DNA from: Crocinitomicaceae bacterium
GTDB taxonomy: Bacteria > Bacteroidota > Bacteroidia > Flavobacteriales_D > Crocinitomicaceae
NCBI GenBank assembly: GCA_022447665.1
Contig: JAKVAQ010000015.1
Span: 93,925 to 157,924 of the forward strand
Direction: 5' to 3'
Length of the DNA stretch: 64,000 nt
Numbering within the stretch: the stretch's first letter is position 1; each line of letters opens with the position of its first letter. The translations under genes were made by a program, and so were the position numbers. Of this stretch, positions 1 to 9,230 are shown piece after piece. The notes beneath the pieces were generated by a model that saw only the letters and a program-made list of their open reading frames with translations, did no database searches and was not told the origin of the DNA.

Positions 1-1943
1 TAAGAACAAGAGTTGCCAAGAACTATCTTGCTCTTACTTCGTTTGATTTTATTTTGTATTTCCTCTGTAATAAAAATATCTTCTTTAAAGTAAATATAGT
101 CGGTGTCTAACGTCTTCGTTTTCGAAGAGAAAAAGGTGATCTCTACTCCGTTAAAATCTAAGCTTTTAATTTTATTTAGGTTGTATTCCGTTTTAGGTAA
201 GGAGTTGTCATACGCATGTAGCCAATGGGAAGCAATGTTGTATTGAAAGTCCAATGTTGACAAATTCTCATGAATTAATATGTGTGATTTTTCTTCACCA
301 ACTAAAATTGCGGAGCCTTCTTTTAAATTATAAAAAACAATTTCTGATTTGTTTTCAAGGCGGAGTTCATGGTTTATATCTATGATTATGAATCCAAAAA
401 ATATTGCTGTACTCATTAAAAGAGTTCTCTGTATTCTATAAATCCAGAACAAGATTATAGAGCTAATGAATCCATAAAGGAGTAGGACTTCGACTCGCAA
501 TAAATAAAAGCCGTCTAGAACAGCACCGGGCAAATGAGATACAAAAGAAATAAATTGGTTCAAAGCAAAAGTAGTGTAATGGAGTGAAAGCATTATTCCA
601 TCACTCAAAATAGGTATCCAAGACAAACTTAGGAACACAATCCCAAAGAATAGAATTAGAAATGCCGCTGGTATGACAATAAGGTTGGTGAGTAAAAAAT
701 AGGTGGGGAACTGATGAAAGTAATACAAACTAATTGGTGCTGTAGCTATTTGAGCAGCAATAGAAACAGCCATTATTTGCCAGAAGTAGTTTAGAAGCTT
801 GTTTTTAATTAACCAATAGGAAGCAATTTTCGGTTGCAAGAAAATGATACCAATAACAGCTGCATAACTGAGTTGAAATCCTACATCAAAAATGATAAAG
901 GGATTAAATAGAATTAAGAAAAATGCAGAGACAACTACAGCGTGAATTGTGGATTGACTTCTCTCAAGATTAAGCCCGATTGAAATTAATGAAAACATGA
1001 AGGCGGCTCTGAGAACAGAGGAAGAAGCGCCAGTAATAAATGCATAAAGCCAAATAGCCATTACGATTAATATTGAAAAATAGATTTTACCATGTTTAAT
1101 TCTCTTTATTGGTTTGAAAAGGAAGGTTAGAATCAACAATACGATTCCCACATGAAGGCCAGAAACTGCAAGAATGTGCATTGCTCCTGCGGCGGCATAA
1201 TTATTTCGTGTAGCATCATCTAAATCAACTTTTTCGCCTAAAACTAAAGCTTTAATTACTCCTAATTCTTCTGCAGGAATACCTGAATTATCTAATTTCT
1301 TTTCGAAGTGCGTTCGAATACTGCTGGTTAATGAATAAAGGTTCGAAGTTTTTGATGATACTATTTGCCAGTCACCTTCCTTGATGTAGGCTTGGTGATA
1401 TATCCCATGGACACGACTGTAAGTTGAAAAATCAAATGCATGCGGGTTAGAATTTGCCTTAATTTTGTTGAATTGACAGCGCGACTGTATAACATCGCCT
1501 GATTTCAACTGGAAAGCTAAATCTGACTTTTCAAGGTAAAGCTGGACCTTTCCTTTACTGCCGATTTTATTTACCTGAGAGACTTCCGCTGTAACTCCTA
1601 TTGAGTTTCTTTTTTCTTGAGGATTTGAAGTGATTTCTAATGTGTAAATCGGGCTCTCTTCCGTATTAATATTGGAAAAATAATCCTGACTCTGAATTGA
1701 TTCTAAGTTAATAGCGTTTCGATTACCTAAAGAAATTAATAGTAGATAAGTACTTGCTAAGAATAGCCATTTAGAAAATTTAATATTCTTACTGAGAAGC
1801 AGTGAAATGCATACCAATAAAAACAGACTAACTTGTATTCCAACGTTTGAAACTTGGATATGATAAAACTGCAGTATAGAACCCGCTATTAGAGCTAATA
1901 CAGCGAGTAATACGTAAGATATATTATTGATTTGAGGCGTCAA
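1..1943 (-). CDS. comEC: ComEC/Rec2-type competence membrane protein, 3' end cut off by window edge
   Basis: About 647 residues are visible. ComEC/Rec2 proteins form the inner-membrane channel that takes up single-stranded DNA in natural transformation. The ComEC signature LAVSGLHVGIV lies near residue 258, and many hydrophobic segments follow over roughly residues 280-500. The N-terminal 230 residues have two or three membrane segments and a soluble OB-like part, as in the DUF4131 region of this family. No ATG lies in frame before residue ~254, and an in-frame stop is at 1971-1973, so TTG at 1943 is the likely start, 2 bases after the stop of the upstream barrel gene. Any C-terminal metallo-beta-lactamase domain lies outside the window. 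Confidence 0.88.
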   Translation of the reverse strand, partial: MTPQINNISYVLLAVLALIAGSILQFYHIQVSNVGIQVSLFLLVCISLLLSKNIKFSKWLFLASTYLLLISLGNRNAINLESIQSQDYFSNINTEESPIYTLEITSNPQEKRNSIGVTAEVSQVNKIGSKGKVQLYLEKSDLAFQLKSGDVIQSRCQFNKIKANSNPHAFDFSTYSRVHGIYHQAYIKEGDWQIVSSKTSNLYSLTSSIRTHFEKKLDNSGIPAEELGVIKALVLGEKVDLDDATRNNYAAAGAMHILAVSGLHVGIVLLILTFLFKPIKRIKHGKIYFSILIVMAIWLYAFITGASSSVLRAAFMFSLISIGLNLERSQSTIHAVVVSAFFLILFNPFIIFDVGFQLSYAAVIGIIFLQPKIASYWLIKNKLLNYFWQIMAVSIAAQIATAPISLYYFHQFPTYFLLTNLIVIPAAFLILFFGIVFLSLSWIPILSDGIMLSLHYTTFALNQFISFVSHLPGAVLDGFYLLRVEVLLLYGFISSIILFWIYRIQRTLLMSTAIFFGFIIIDINHELRLENKSEIVFYNLKEGSAILVGEEKSHILIHENLSTLDFQYNIASHWLHAYDNSLPKTEYNLNKIKSLDFNGVEITFFSSKTKTLDTDYIYFKEDIFITEEIQNKIKRSKSKIVLGNSCS

Positions 1944-1945
1944 TC

Positions 1946-2683
1946 CTAGAAAGTAAGGAATGCGGTACGTCTACCACATGATGCTGTTACAAAGTAGCCC
2001 AAAGAGTAATTTAATTCAAATACGAATTGCGCTCTAAGAGGGTTTGAGGAATTGTTTGCGGTGATATCTGAATAATTCGTGAATGGAAAATTGGACCCGT
2101 TCCATGTGTCTGAAATAAGATTTCCGAGCGTGTAAGAGAAACGTAATCCAGCCATCAAAGAAATAACCTCATTACCAATCATATGTCCACCAAACCCAAA
2201 AATTAAGCGAGTAGTATTTCTGCTAATGTATTCTTCTGGGTTAGATGGTGTGTTGTTCCAAGGTGACTCGTCCTCAAAATTTGCTTTAGAGTTAAATGAA
2301 AACATCGGGCCAACTTCAAGATAGGAAGCTTCCTTTGTGTATCTAAATAGCGGAGCAACTTCCAAAGCGTTATAATTCACGAAATATTTATACGATAACT
2401 GGCTAGCATCTACCTCGCTTTGAATGTAGCCGAAGGAATTATTGCTTAAGGTTATATCAACAGCTAAACCCAACATTTCCCCAAAATTCACTCCTACTTT
2501 TCCTCCGTAGAAATAGTTGAATCCAGGGCTAATTCCGAGTCTTGTATCCTCAGAAATCGTTTTATTCAAAAGTAATCCTGTTCCCACTCCACCTTTAATG
2601 CCTAGATCAAACCAAGTCTGACTTTTTCCCGATAGGCAAGTGAATAATGCAAGAGAAATTAGAATAATTCGTACTCGAAACAT
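1946..2683 (-). CDS. Outer-membrane beta-barrel protein (PorT-like)
   Basis: The 245-residue protein starts with a signal peptide (hydrophobic residues 6-18, then GKSQ). The rest shows alternating amphipathic strands rich in G, F, Y and N, and it ends in an aromatic residue (AFLTF), as outer-membrane barrels do. It resembles the small PorT/OmpW-like barrels common in Bacteroidota, whose substrates are usually unknown. It lies just upstream of comEC on the same strand with only 2 bases between them, so the two are probably co-transcribed. No specific function can be assigned. Confidence 0.7.
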   Translation of the reverse strand: MFRVRIILISLALFTCLSGKSQTWFDLGIKGGVGTGLLLNKTISEDTRLGISPGFNYFYGGKVGVNFGEMLGLAVDITLSNNSFGYIQSEVDASQLSYKYFVNYNALEVAPLFRYTKEASYLEVGPMFSFNSKANFEDESPWNNTPSNPEEYISRNTTRLIFGFGGHMIGNEVISLMAGLRFSYTLGNLISDTWNGSNFPFTNYSDITANNSSNPLRAQFVFELNYSLGYFVTASCGRRTAFLTF

Positions 2684-2799
2684 AAGCTAGTTTTAAGATT
2701 GCGTGCGGGGTAAAAGTAAAAAAACTCCTTTTATTAAAGGTGAATTCAAAAATCATTTTCTATTTTAGCATGTAAGAACATAACTTATAACAAGCAAAT

Positions 2800-3684
2800 A
2801 TGATGAAAAGAAGATTTTTATTGGTGAACAGCATGATAGGGCTGGCTTTTTTAGCTGGGTCTTGTGGTGGTGAAGAACCAGTTGATGAGGTAAACGAAAT
2901 TGTACAAGACACTGTCTTTGCAGAAGATCAATTTGCTGCGTTATTTGAAGAGTCGCCAGAGGTAGATTATCACTTGCCTTCACCTCTTCAAGTTGCAAGT
3001 ATTTTTAAGAAATCAGGGTTAGACTATAACGCTGGTTCTACAAACCTAACAGACAACGCTGATAACTATACAGATAAGCTAAAGCAAAAATTAAACTTTG
3101 GTGTTTACAGTGCTGATATGGCTTACTGCGTAATGAATGATCAATCAAACGAAGGTCGTAAGTTCTTAACTGTGATTACTGATTTATCAGAAGAAATCGG
3201 AATGGAAGCTGTTTTCGAAAACAAAGATTTGATGGATAGATTTGATGCGAATCTTGAAGACAAAGATTCAATCGAAATCTTAATGATTGATATTCACGAG
3301 AGAACAGAAATGTACTTAGAAGACAATGATATGCAGAATGAAGCTGCAATTCACTTCGCTGGTGCTTGGACTGAAGGAATGTACCTTGGTGTATATGATT
3401 TCGAGAAAAATCCTGGTAAAGAAGGTGTAGGTGCACAGATTACTGAGCAGATGTCTATCCTTAACAATATTATCAAGGGACTCAAGGATCCGAAAAATGA
3501 TGGCACAGATCTTGGATGGTTAATTTTAGATATGGAAGAAATCCAAGCAGCATTTGATGAGTTTGACTCTGTTATTGCTTTTGAAGCTGATGAAAATGCA
3601 TCTGAACTAGAACTTACTGATGAGGAATATTCATCTTTAGGTGAGCTAGTAAAAGCATTAAGAGAAAAAATCATTGCGGTTTAA
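2800..3684 (+). CDS. Hypothetical lipoprotein
   Basis: A 294-residue protein that I do not recognise. It has a lipoprotein signal with lipobox LAGSC (Cys about residue 22) followed by GGEE, and then an acidic, mostly helical sequence without obvious catalytic motifs. It is divergent from the barrel gene at 1946-2683 and followed after 29 bases by another secreted protein, so the two may form an operon ending at the terminator at 4261-4289. It is probably anchored in the outer or inner membrane facing the periplasm. Confidence 0.7.
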   Translation: MMKRRFLLVNSMIGLAFLAGSCGGEEPVDEVNEIVQDTVFAEDQFAALFEESPEVDYHLPSPLQVASIFKKSGLDYNAGSTNLTDNADNYTDKLKQKLNFGVYSADMAYCVMNDQSNEGRKFLTVITDLSEEIGMEAVFENKDLMDRFDANLEDKDSIEILMIDIHERTEMYLEDNDMQNEAAIHFAGAWTEGMYLGVYDFEKNPGKEGVGAQITEQMSILNNIIKGLKDPKNDGTDLGWLILDMEEIQAAFDEFDSVIAFEADENASELELTDEEYSSLGELVKALREKIIAV

Positions 3685-3713
3685 TTCCAAATAACTAACT
3701 ATAAAAGACTGAG

Positions 3714-4238
3714 ATGAAAAGGGGATTTATTTTACTATTTGTATTTGGTTTCGCAATCCTGTTTGCACAAACAGCAGCTAACCTTACTGAATTTAAAGAA
3801 AACATTGCAAATCAAAAAGTTGAAGCAAAGGATGCGCTTAAGCCATACAGATTTGACGGATCTAAGATTACTTACTTCAACTTCAAAACTTATAAGCAAA
3901 CGAAAGAAGTAGAAATCTATCTATTTAATAATACTGATTATAGATTTTCATTTAATGGTAAATCATTACCGAATGATGTGACTGTAGAGATCTACGATAA
4001 AGACAAAACGCAATCGAATAGAATTCTATTAAAAAGTTTCAGTGGAATTCAAGGAGAAAACATTGTTGTTGAGTCTTCAGAGTTAAATGACACTTACAAG
4101 AATAAGAAGTCTAACGCTACTCGTTTAAAAAGAGTATTCGTTAACTATCAAATTCCTGGAATCCCAGGTGCTCAAAACAAAACACCAACCATGAAAGAAA
4201 GAGCAGCGGTGGTGTTAGTTATGGGATACAAAAACTAG
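3714..4238 (+). CDS. Hypothetical secreted protein
   Basis: A 174-residue protein of unknown family. The N-terminus (MKRGFILLFVFGFAILFAQ) is a clear signal peptide. The mature part is lysine- and asparagine-rich with beta-strand-like segments (for example VEIYLFNNTDYRFSFNG). It follows the lipoprotein gene after 29 bases and is the last gene before a strong intrinsic terminator. Confidence 0.65.
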   Translation: MKRGFILLFVFGFAILFAQTAANLTEFKENIANQKVEAKDALKPYRFDGSKITYFNFKTYKQTKEVEIYLFNNTDYRFSFNGKSLPNDVTVEIYDKDKTQSNRILLKSFSGIQGENIVVESSELNDTYKNKKSNATRLKRVFVNYQIPGIPGAQNKTPTMKERAAVVLVMGYKN

Positions 4239-4260
4239 AAAGTATATAACTCAATATGAA

Positions 4261-4289
4261 GCCCCGGTTGATCGACCGGGGCTTTTTTT
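4261..4289 (+). terminator. Intrinsic terminator
   Basis: An 8-9 bp GC-rich hairpin (GCCCCGGT / ACCGGGGC) with a short loop is followed by seven T. It ends the 2800-4238 unit. The T-run runs directly into the ATG of the next gene at 4290. Confidence 0.9.
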
Positions 4290-5027
4290 ATGAAGGTATT
4301 AGGTGCAATATTAATTTTGGGGTTATCTCTTTTTTCCTACTCGCAAAACAGAGAAGTTAAGGTTGGATTGCGCATAAATTCAGGAAAACAGGTCTTTTAC
4401 AAAGGATATAAAAATGAGCTAGAAATATATAATTCTGAAAATTATGACACGCTGTTTTTTCAAACTGATATCAAGGAGTATGTCGAGATAAAAGACTCAC
4501 TAGGTTATAAGCTATTCTTTGAAAATTCTGATCGTGATAGTTTGAACTCAGTTCTTTATGGGGTTTTGAAAGAGGATACTGTAGAGATTAGTCGAGCTTC
4601 ATATCCAATTAAGGAGTTGCCACTACCTGAATTATACATTAACAATGTTGAAGTCTATACCGGTGATTCATGTAAAAGGTGCAAAACTGAGCTTGAATTC
4701 TATTTTGGTTCTGGAAGATTAATTTTTGTAAGACACTTTCCAAATTATCGAATTAATGAAAAATTTGAAGTTTTAGAGTGGGAATTCACAATTGATGATA
4801 AAAGCTATTATGGTAGCGGTAAATTTTTCAGCGAGGAAGTTTTAGAAGCTATTTACAATTCAAAAATTGGGACCGCGTTTATCCTAAAATCGGTTACTGC
4901 ACAATCGGAGTATAGGACAGTACTCCTAACGAGTGATTTTGTCATGATTAAAACATTTATGGAACAAACTTTTAGACCTGGAGATTGCGGCCCCATCATA
5001 TGCACTGGCTGGGAATATAATGAATGA
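4290..5027 (+). CDS. Hypothetical secreted protein
   Basis: A 245-residue protein that I do not recognise. MKVLGAILILGLSLFSYSQ is a signal peptide, so the ATG at 4290 is the natural start, although it directly follows the T-run of the upstream terminator and leaves no room for a usual leader. The mature part has beta-rich, charged sequence and a CKRC motif near residue 130. A second Cys pair (CGPIIC) lies close to the C-terminus, and these cysteines could form disulphides. No neighbour suggests a role. Confidence 0.6.
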   Translation: MKVLGAILILGLSLFSYSQNREVKVGLRINSGKQVFYKGYKNELEIYNSENYDTLFFQTDIKEYVEIKDSLGYKLFFENSDRDSLNSVLYGVLKEDTVEISRASYPIKELPLPELYINNVEVYTGDSCKRCKTELEFYFGSGRLIFVRHFPNYRINEKFEVLEWEFTIDDKSYYGSGKFFSEEVLEAIYNSKIGTAFILKSVTAQSEYRTVLLTSDFVMIKTFMEQTFRPGDCGPIICTGWEYNE

Positions 5028-5068
5028 TTTAGAACGTACGCTGAGGAAAAGAGAACTAAAGATGACCT

Positions 5069-5132
5069 ACCCCGGATAGGAACGGCAGCTTGATGAGTTT
5101 GCGAAATCAACTACAGTGGATAGCCGGATTAA
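5069..5132 (+). ncRNA. Structured-RNA motif resembling Flavo-1
   Basis: A conserved-looking block CCCCGGATAGGAACGGCAGC at 5070-5089, then a hairpin (TTGAT at 5090-5094 pairing ATCAA at 5106-5110), then CAGTGGATAGCCGGAT. The outer CCGG/CCGG segments can also pair. This GATxGRAxCGGCA...GYGGAxAGCxGG pattern is widespread between genes of Flavobacteriia, and I believe it corresponds to the Flavo-1 RNA motif; the name is from memory. It lies upstream of the putative thrS -7 element, so it is probably not part of the thrS leader. Confidence 0.5.
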
Positions 5133-5206
5133 GGTTCAAAAAAACATGCATCCAAAAAGACTGATTAATTAATTTAAGAACAACAATAAGGCAAAAGAAA
5201 AACAAT

Positions 5207-5214
5207 TAAATTTG
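5207..5214 (+). promoter_or_regulatory. Putative Bacteroidota -7 element for the thrS operon
   Basis: TAAATTTG matches the Bacteroidota -7 consensus TAnnTTTG and lies 20 bases before the thrS ATG. No clear TTTG -33 element was seen at the expected distance. Confidence 0.45.
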
Positions 5215-5233
5215 CCTTCGAAATTATTGAATC

Positions 5234-7171
5234 ATGATAAAGATTACACTCCCTGATGGCTCTGTTCGAGAAGTAGAAAAAAACACTACTTCATTAGACG
5301 TTGCCAAGAGTATTTCAGAAGGACTTGCTAGAAATGTTTTAGCAGCGGAAGTTAACGGTGAAGTTATTGATGCTACGCGTCCAATAACAGAAGATGCAGA
5401 ACTTAAGCTATTAACCTGGAACGACGAAGGAGGGAAGTCAACCATGTGGCATTCTTCAGCTCACCTTATGGCAGAAGCTATTGAGGCGCTCTATCCAGGT
5501 GTTAAATTGGCTATTGGGCCTCCAATTGAGAATGGATTCTATTATGATATTGACTTAGGAGAACACTCAATTTCTGATTCGGACCTACCTGCTATTGAAA
5601 AGAAAATGAAAGAGCTTGCGGGTCAAAAGAATGAATACATCCGTAAAGATATTTCTAAAGCCGATGCAATAAAGTATTTCACTGAAAAGGGAGACGAGTA
5701 TAAGCTAGAGTTAATTGATGGATTGGAAGATGGTGATATTACCTTTTACACGCAAGGTGAGTTTACAGATTTATGTAGAGGGCCACATGTTCCTCATACA
5801 GGATTTATTAAAGCAATAAAGCTTACTTCCATTGCGGGTGCATATTGGAGAGGAGATGAGACACGTCAACAGTTAACGCGTATCTATGGAATTACATTTC
5901 CAAAGAATAAAGAGTTAACTGAGTACCTAGAAATGATTGAAGAAGCGAAAAAACGCGATCATAGAAAACTAGGAAGAGAATTAGAGTTATTTATGTTCTC
6001 TCAAAGAGTAGGGCAGGGCTTACCTTTATGGTTGCCAAAAGGTGCTGCACTAAGAGAAAGGCTAGAGAATTTTCTAAAAACTGCACAAAAAAAAGCAGGG
6101 TATGAAATGGTAATTTCTCCGCACATCGGTCATAAGGATCTATATGTTACTTCAGGTCATTATGCGAAATACGGTGAAGATTCTTTTCAACCAATTAATA
6201 CACCTAATGAAGGTGAGGAATTCTTGTTAAAGCCCATGAACTGTCCGCATCATTGCGAAATATATAAATTTAAGCCAAGTTCCTACAAGGATTTGCCAAA
6301 GCGTTATGCCGAATTCGGAACAGTTTATCGTTATGAGCAATCTGGAGAATTACACGGTTTAACGCGTGTACGATCATTTACTCAAGATGATGCGCATATT
6401 TTCTGTACCCCCGAGCAAGTGAAAGACGAGTTTAAAAATGTTATTGACTTAATTCTTTACATTTTTAGAACATTGAAATTTGAAAATTTTAAAGCGCAGA
6501 TTTCTTTAAGAGATCCAGAAAATCCAGATAAATATATTGGAACAGAGGAGAACTGGGAAAAAGCGGAACAGGCTATAATTGAAGCTGCGGAGGAAAAAGG
6601 CTTAGATACCGTTGTTGAATATGGTGAGGCAGCGTTCTACGGACCGAAATTGGATTTCATGGTAAGAGATGCCTTAAACCGTGAGTGGCAGTTAGGTACA
6701 GTGCAGGTGGATTATAGTTTGCCAGAAAGATTTGAGCTTGAATATACTGGTGCAGATAATGAAAAGCACAGACCTGTAATGATTCACCGTGCGCCGTTTG
6801 GATCCATGGAAAGATTCGTGGCAGTATTGATTGAACATTGTGGTGGTAAGTTTCCACTTTGGTTAACAACTGAGCAAATAGCAGTGTTACCGCTAGGTGA
6901 AAAACATACGGAATATGCCCGAAAAGTTTTGAATTACCTAAATAATTACGATATTCGCGGGTTCGTTGACGATAGAAACGAAAAAGTAGGGAAGAAAATT
7001 CGCGATAACGAAGTGAAAAAGATCCCGTACATGCTTGTTGTAGGCGATAAAGAAATGGAAGAAGGCAAGGTTGCTGTAAGGCGCCAGGGTGAAGGTGATA
7101 TCGGTACAATGACTATGGAAGATTTCGCAACATTTATTAACGAAGAAGTGGCTAAAGAAATAGCCGATTAG
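5234..7171 (+). CDS. thrS: Threonyl-tRNA synthetase
   Basis: The 645-residue length is typical of bacterial ThrRS. An N-terminal TGS domain (about residues 1-62) comes first. An editing domain follows, with [10 protein letters not shown] near residue 75 and [10 protein letters not shown] near residue 200. The class II catalytic core has motif 2 ([20 protein letters not shown]) and motif 3 ([11 protein letters not shown]), and an anticodon-binding domain ends the protein. The enzyme charges tRNA-Thr in the cytoplasm. It is first in a thrS-infC-rpmI-rplT cluster, the same order as in many bacteria. Confidence 0.98.
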   Translation: MIKITLPDGSVREVEKNTTSLDVAKSISEGLARNVLAAEVNGEVIDATRPITEDAELKLLTWNDEGGKSTMWHSSAHLMAEAIEALYPGVKLAIGPPIENGFYYDIDLGEHSISDSDLPAIEKKMKELAGQKNEYIRKDISKADAIKYFTEKGDEYKLELIDGLEDGDITFYTQGEFTDLCRGPHVPHTGFIKAIKLTSIAGAYWRGDETRQQLTRIYGITFPKNKELTEYLEMIEEAKKRDHRKLGRELELFMFSQRVGQGLPLWLPKGAALRERLENFLKTAQKKAGYEMVISPHIGHKDLYVTSGHYAKYGEDSFQPINTPNEGEEFLLKPMNCPHHCEIYKFKPSSYKDLPKRYAEFGTVYRYEQSGELHGLTRVRSFTQDDAHIFCTPEQVKDEFKNVIDLILYIFRTLKFENFKAQISLRDPENPDKYIGTEENWEKAEQAIIEAAEEKGLDTVVEYGEAAFYGPKLDFMVRDALNREWQLGTVQVDYSLPERFELEYTGADNEKHRPVMIHRAPFGSMERFVAVLIEHCGGKFPLWLTTEQIAVLPLGEKHTEYARKVLNYLNNYDIRGFVDDRNEKVGKKIRDNEVKKIPYMLVVGDKEMEEGKVAVRRQGEGDIGTMTMEDFATFINEEVAKEIAD

Positions 7172-7191
7172 TATTAAATAAAAGTAAAAAT

Positions 7192-7740
7192 TTGAACAAC
7201 AGAGGTAGGAGAAATAATTTTAGAAAGCGTCGCGAAGATCCGCATCGCATTAACGAAAAAATACGTACTGAAGAGGTACGTTTAGTACATGATGATGGAG
7301 CTGAAATAGTTTCACTTCAAGTAGCACTAGGTAAAGCCAGAGATGCTGAGCTTGATTTAGTTGAGATTTCTCCAAATGCTAAGCCACCTGTATGTAAGAT
7401 TATAGATTACAAAAAGTTCTTGTTTGAGCAAAAGAAACGTAACAAGGAACTTAAGGCAAAGCAAACTAAAGTTGTTGTAAAGGAAATTAGATTTGGACCG
7501 AATACGGAAGATCATGATTTTAACTTTAAATTGAATCATGCTAAATCATTCCTTGAAGATGGAGCTAAGGTAAAAGCTTACGTTTTCTTTAAAGGACGTA
7601 CAATCGTATTTAAGGAAAGAGGTGAGATTTTACTTTTAAGATTTGCACAGGAGTTGGAAGATTACGGAACTGTGGAGCAAATGCCTAAACTAGAAGGTAA
7701 GAAGATGATCATGATGATCAACTCTAAGAAAAAGAAATAA
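7192..7740 (+). CDS. infC: Translation initiation factor IF-3
   Basis: The 182-residue protein carries the N-terminal IF-3 domain ([12 protein letters not shown]...[19 protein letters not shown]) and the C-terminal domain ([18 protein letters not shown]... and [11 protein letters not shown]). IF-3 checks start-codon pairing on the 30S subunit. The only sensible start is TTG at 7192, since no ATG or GTG lies nearby in frame. A non-AUG start in infC is known from other bacteria, where IF-3 discriminates against its own rare start codon. The gene lies 20 bases after thrS and has a lysine-rich C-terminus. Confidence 0.97.
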   Translation: MNNRGRRNNFRKRREDPHRINEKIRTEEVRLVHDDGAEIVSLQVALGKARDAELDLVEISPNAKPPVCKIIDYKKFLFEQKKRNKELKAKQTKVVVKEIRFGPNTEDHDFNFKLNHAKSFLEDGAKVKAYVFFKGRTIVFKERGEILLLRFAQELEDYGTVEQMPKLEGKKMIMMINSKKKK

Positions 7741-7775
7741 ATAGTAGAAGTAGGAATAATTTAAAAAAGAGGAAG

Positions 7776-7970
7776 ATGCCTAAAATGAAAACAAAATCTA
7801 GCGCTAAGAAGAGATTCAAGGTGACTGGAAGTGGGAAGTTAAAGCGTAAGCACGCTTTTAAAAGCCACATTTTGACAAAGAAGTCAAAAAAGAGAAAAGC
7901 GAGATTAACAAAGGCTGGATTAGTACACAAGTCTGACGAGAAATCGATCAAACAACAGTTATTAATGTAA
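7776..7970 (+). CDS. rpmI: 50S ribosomal protein L35
   Basis: A 64-residue, very basic protein beginning [20 protein letters not shown], the typical L35 start, with the usual family length. It lies between infC and rplT, which is the standard position of rpmI. Confidence 0.98.
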   Translation: MPKMKTKSSAKKRFKVTGSGKLKRKHAFKSHILTKKSKKRKARLTKAGLVHKSDEKSIKQQLLM

Positions 7971-8058
7971 GACCATTGTTGGTTTATTAAGTTTAACCCG
8001 GACATGAGTACCTAAGATTCCCGTAGGGAGCACTTTATGACTAAAAAACAAATTAATT

Positions 8059-8403
8059 ATGCCTAGATCAGTAAATGCAGTAGCATCCAGAGCAAGAAGA
8101 AAAAAAGTAATGAAGCTTGCTAAAGGATATTTCGGACGTCGTAAGAACGTTTGGACTGTAGCAAAAAACGCAGTGGAAAAAGGGCTAGTATATGCCTACA
8201 CTGGAAGAAAACAAAAGAAAAGACAATTCCGTTCATTGTGGATTGCGCGTATTAACGCCGGTGCACGTCAACATGGAATGTCATACTCACAATTTATGGG
8301 TGCGGCTAAATCTAAAGGGATAGAGTTGAACCGTAAAGTATTAGCAGATTTGGCAACAAATCATCCTGATGCTTTTAAAGCTGTGGTTGACGCCGTAAAA
8401 TAA
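8059..8403 (+). CDS. rplT: 50S ribosomal protein L20
   Basis: A 114-residue basic protein beginning [16 protein letters not shown] with the L20 pattern [16 protein letters not shown] and [16 protein letters not shown]20 is an early 23S rRNA assembly protein. An 88-base gap separates it from rpmI; in other phyla L20 represses this operon through a leader RNA, but no known leader was recognised here. A terminator follows at 8428-8456. Confidence 0.98.
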   Translation: MPRSVNAVASRARRKKVMKLAKGYFGRRKNVWTVAKNAVEKGLVYAYTGRKQKKRQFRSLWIARINAGARQHGMSYSQFMGAAKSKGIELNRKVLADLATNHPDAFKAVVDAVK

Positions 8404-8427
8404 ATTTTAAAATATTTCTACTATTTG

Positions 8428-8456
8428 AACCCTGGCCATTTGGTCAGGGTTTTTTG
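8428..8456 (+). terminator. Intrinsic terminator of the thrS-infC-rpmI-rplT operon
   Basis: Hairpin AACCCTGGCC / TGGTCAGGGTT with a short loop, followed by a T-rich tail, 25 bases after the rplT stop. Confidence 0.9.
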
Positions 8457-8545
8457 TTTTTAAAAAGATTTGGTTCTATCAAAATGTCATAAGTTCCAGA
8501 AAATTTTGAAAGTTCAAAACTTTCAAGGGTTTCTAAATCGAAAAC

Positions 8546-8576
8546 GAAAAAAGCCCGCCAAGGCAAAGGCGGGCTC
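8546..8576 (-). terminator. Intrinsic terminator of the YceI gene
   Basis: On the minus strand, hairpin AGCCCGCC / GGCGGGCT is followed by a run of T (plus-strand A-run at 8547-8552). It lies 28 bases downstream of the YceI gene stop. Confidence 0.9.
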
Positions 8577-8603
8577 TAAATTAAAAGTAAACTACCAGGT
8601 ATT

Positions 8604-9131
8604 TTATCCCTGCTTCACAAATTGTGCATCAATGTGTAACTTCACTTTATCCGATACAACAATGTTTCCTGCTTCCGTCACAGCGCTCCACTGTAAACCA
8701 AATTCTTTTCGGTCAATTTCTCCAAAAATTTCAAATCCTGCTTTTGTTTGTCCATACGGATCAACTGCTTTGCCATTGTATTCAACGTCCAACACAACTT
8801 CTTTTGTAATATCTCTTATAGAAAGCTCACCGTGAAGTTTGTCTCCTTCAAATTTTGTTGACTTAAAAGTCATTTTTGGATATTGAGCTGAGTAAAAAAA
8901 GTCATCCGATTGCAAATGACCGTCTCTATCGCTATTCTTAGTGTTTACAGATGCGGTATCAATTGCTACATGGACTTCTGCGTCTGAAAAGTCTTCTTTT
9001 TCTGATTCTACTGTTGCTTCAAAAGAATCAAAATGTCCTTTCACTGTTGAAATCATCATGTGACGTACTTTAAATCCTACTTCTGAATGTGTTGGGTCAA
9101 TCGCCCATATCGTTTTAGTTACTGTTTCCAT
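8604..9131 (-). CDS. YceI family protein
   Basis: A 175-residue protein with the YceI start pattern WAIDPTHSEVGFKVRHMMIS and the later SDDFFYSAQYPKMTFKS block. YceI proteins form a lipocalin-like barrel that binds isoprenoid-type lipids. This copy has no signal peptide, so it is predicted to stay in the cytoplasm, unlike the E. coli protein. It stands alone, with its own terminator at 8546-8576 and a perfect 16-bp palindrome upstream. Flavobacterial YceI genes are often next to a MarR-type regulator, but none is adjacent here. Confidence 0.92.
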   Translation of the reverse strand: METVTKTIWAIDPTHSEVGFKVRHMMISTVKGHFDSFEATVESEKEDFSDAEVHVAIDTASVNTKNSDRDGHLQSDDFFYSAQYPKMTFKSTKFEGDKLHGELSIRDITKEVVLDVEYNGKAVDPYGQTKAGFEIFGEIDRKEFGLQWSAVTEAGNIVVSDKVKLHIDAQFVKQG

Positions 9132-9136
9132 TTTAT

Positions 9137-9180
9137 CAAATTTAGGTTCTTATGAATTATATAAATATGTTTAAACATAT
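9137..9180 (-). promoter_or_regulatory. YceI promoter with palindromic operator
   Basis: On the minus strand, TAAATTTG (9144-9137) fits the Bacteroidota -7 element and lies only about 6 bases before the ATG, so the leader would be very short. The perfect 16-bp palindrome ATATGTTTAAACATAT (9165-9180) begins 20 bases upstream, where the -33 element should be, and so looks like a repressor operator. Confidence 0.55.
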
Positions 9181-9230
9181 AGTGTTGTAACAAATATATG
9201 GAAGTTTCGTCGTTTTCGTAAATTTGTAGT

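Noticed and set aside
7971..8058. L20-type autoregulatory leader between rpmI and rplT
   Set aside because: Only a weak 4-bp hairpin (TCCC-GTA-GGGA) was seen. No known leader structure could be drawn.
8470..8835. Plus-strand ORF downstream of rplT
   Set aside because: It crosses two terminators and lies opposite the clear YceI gene.
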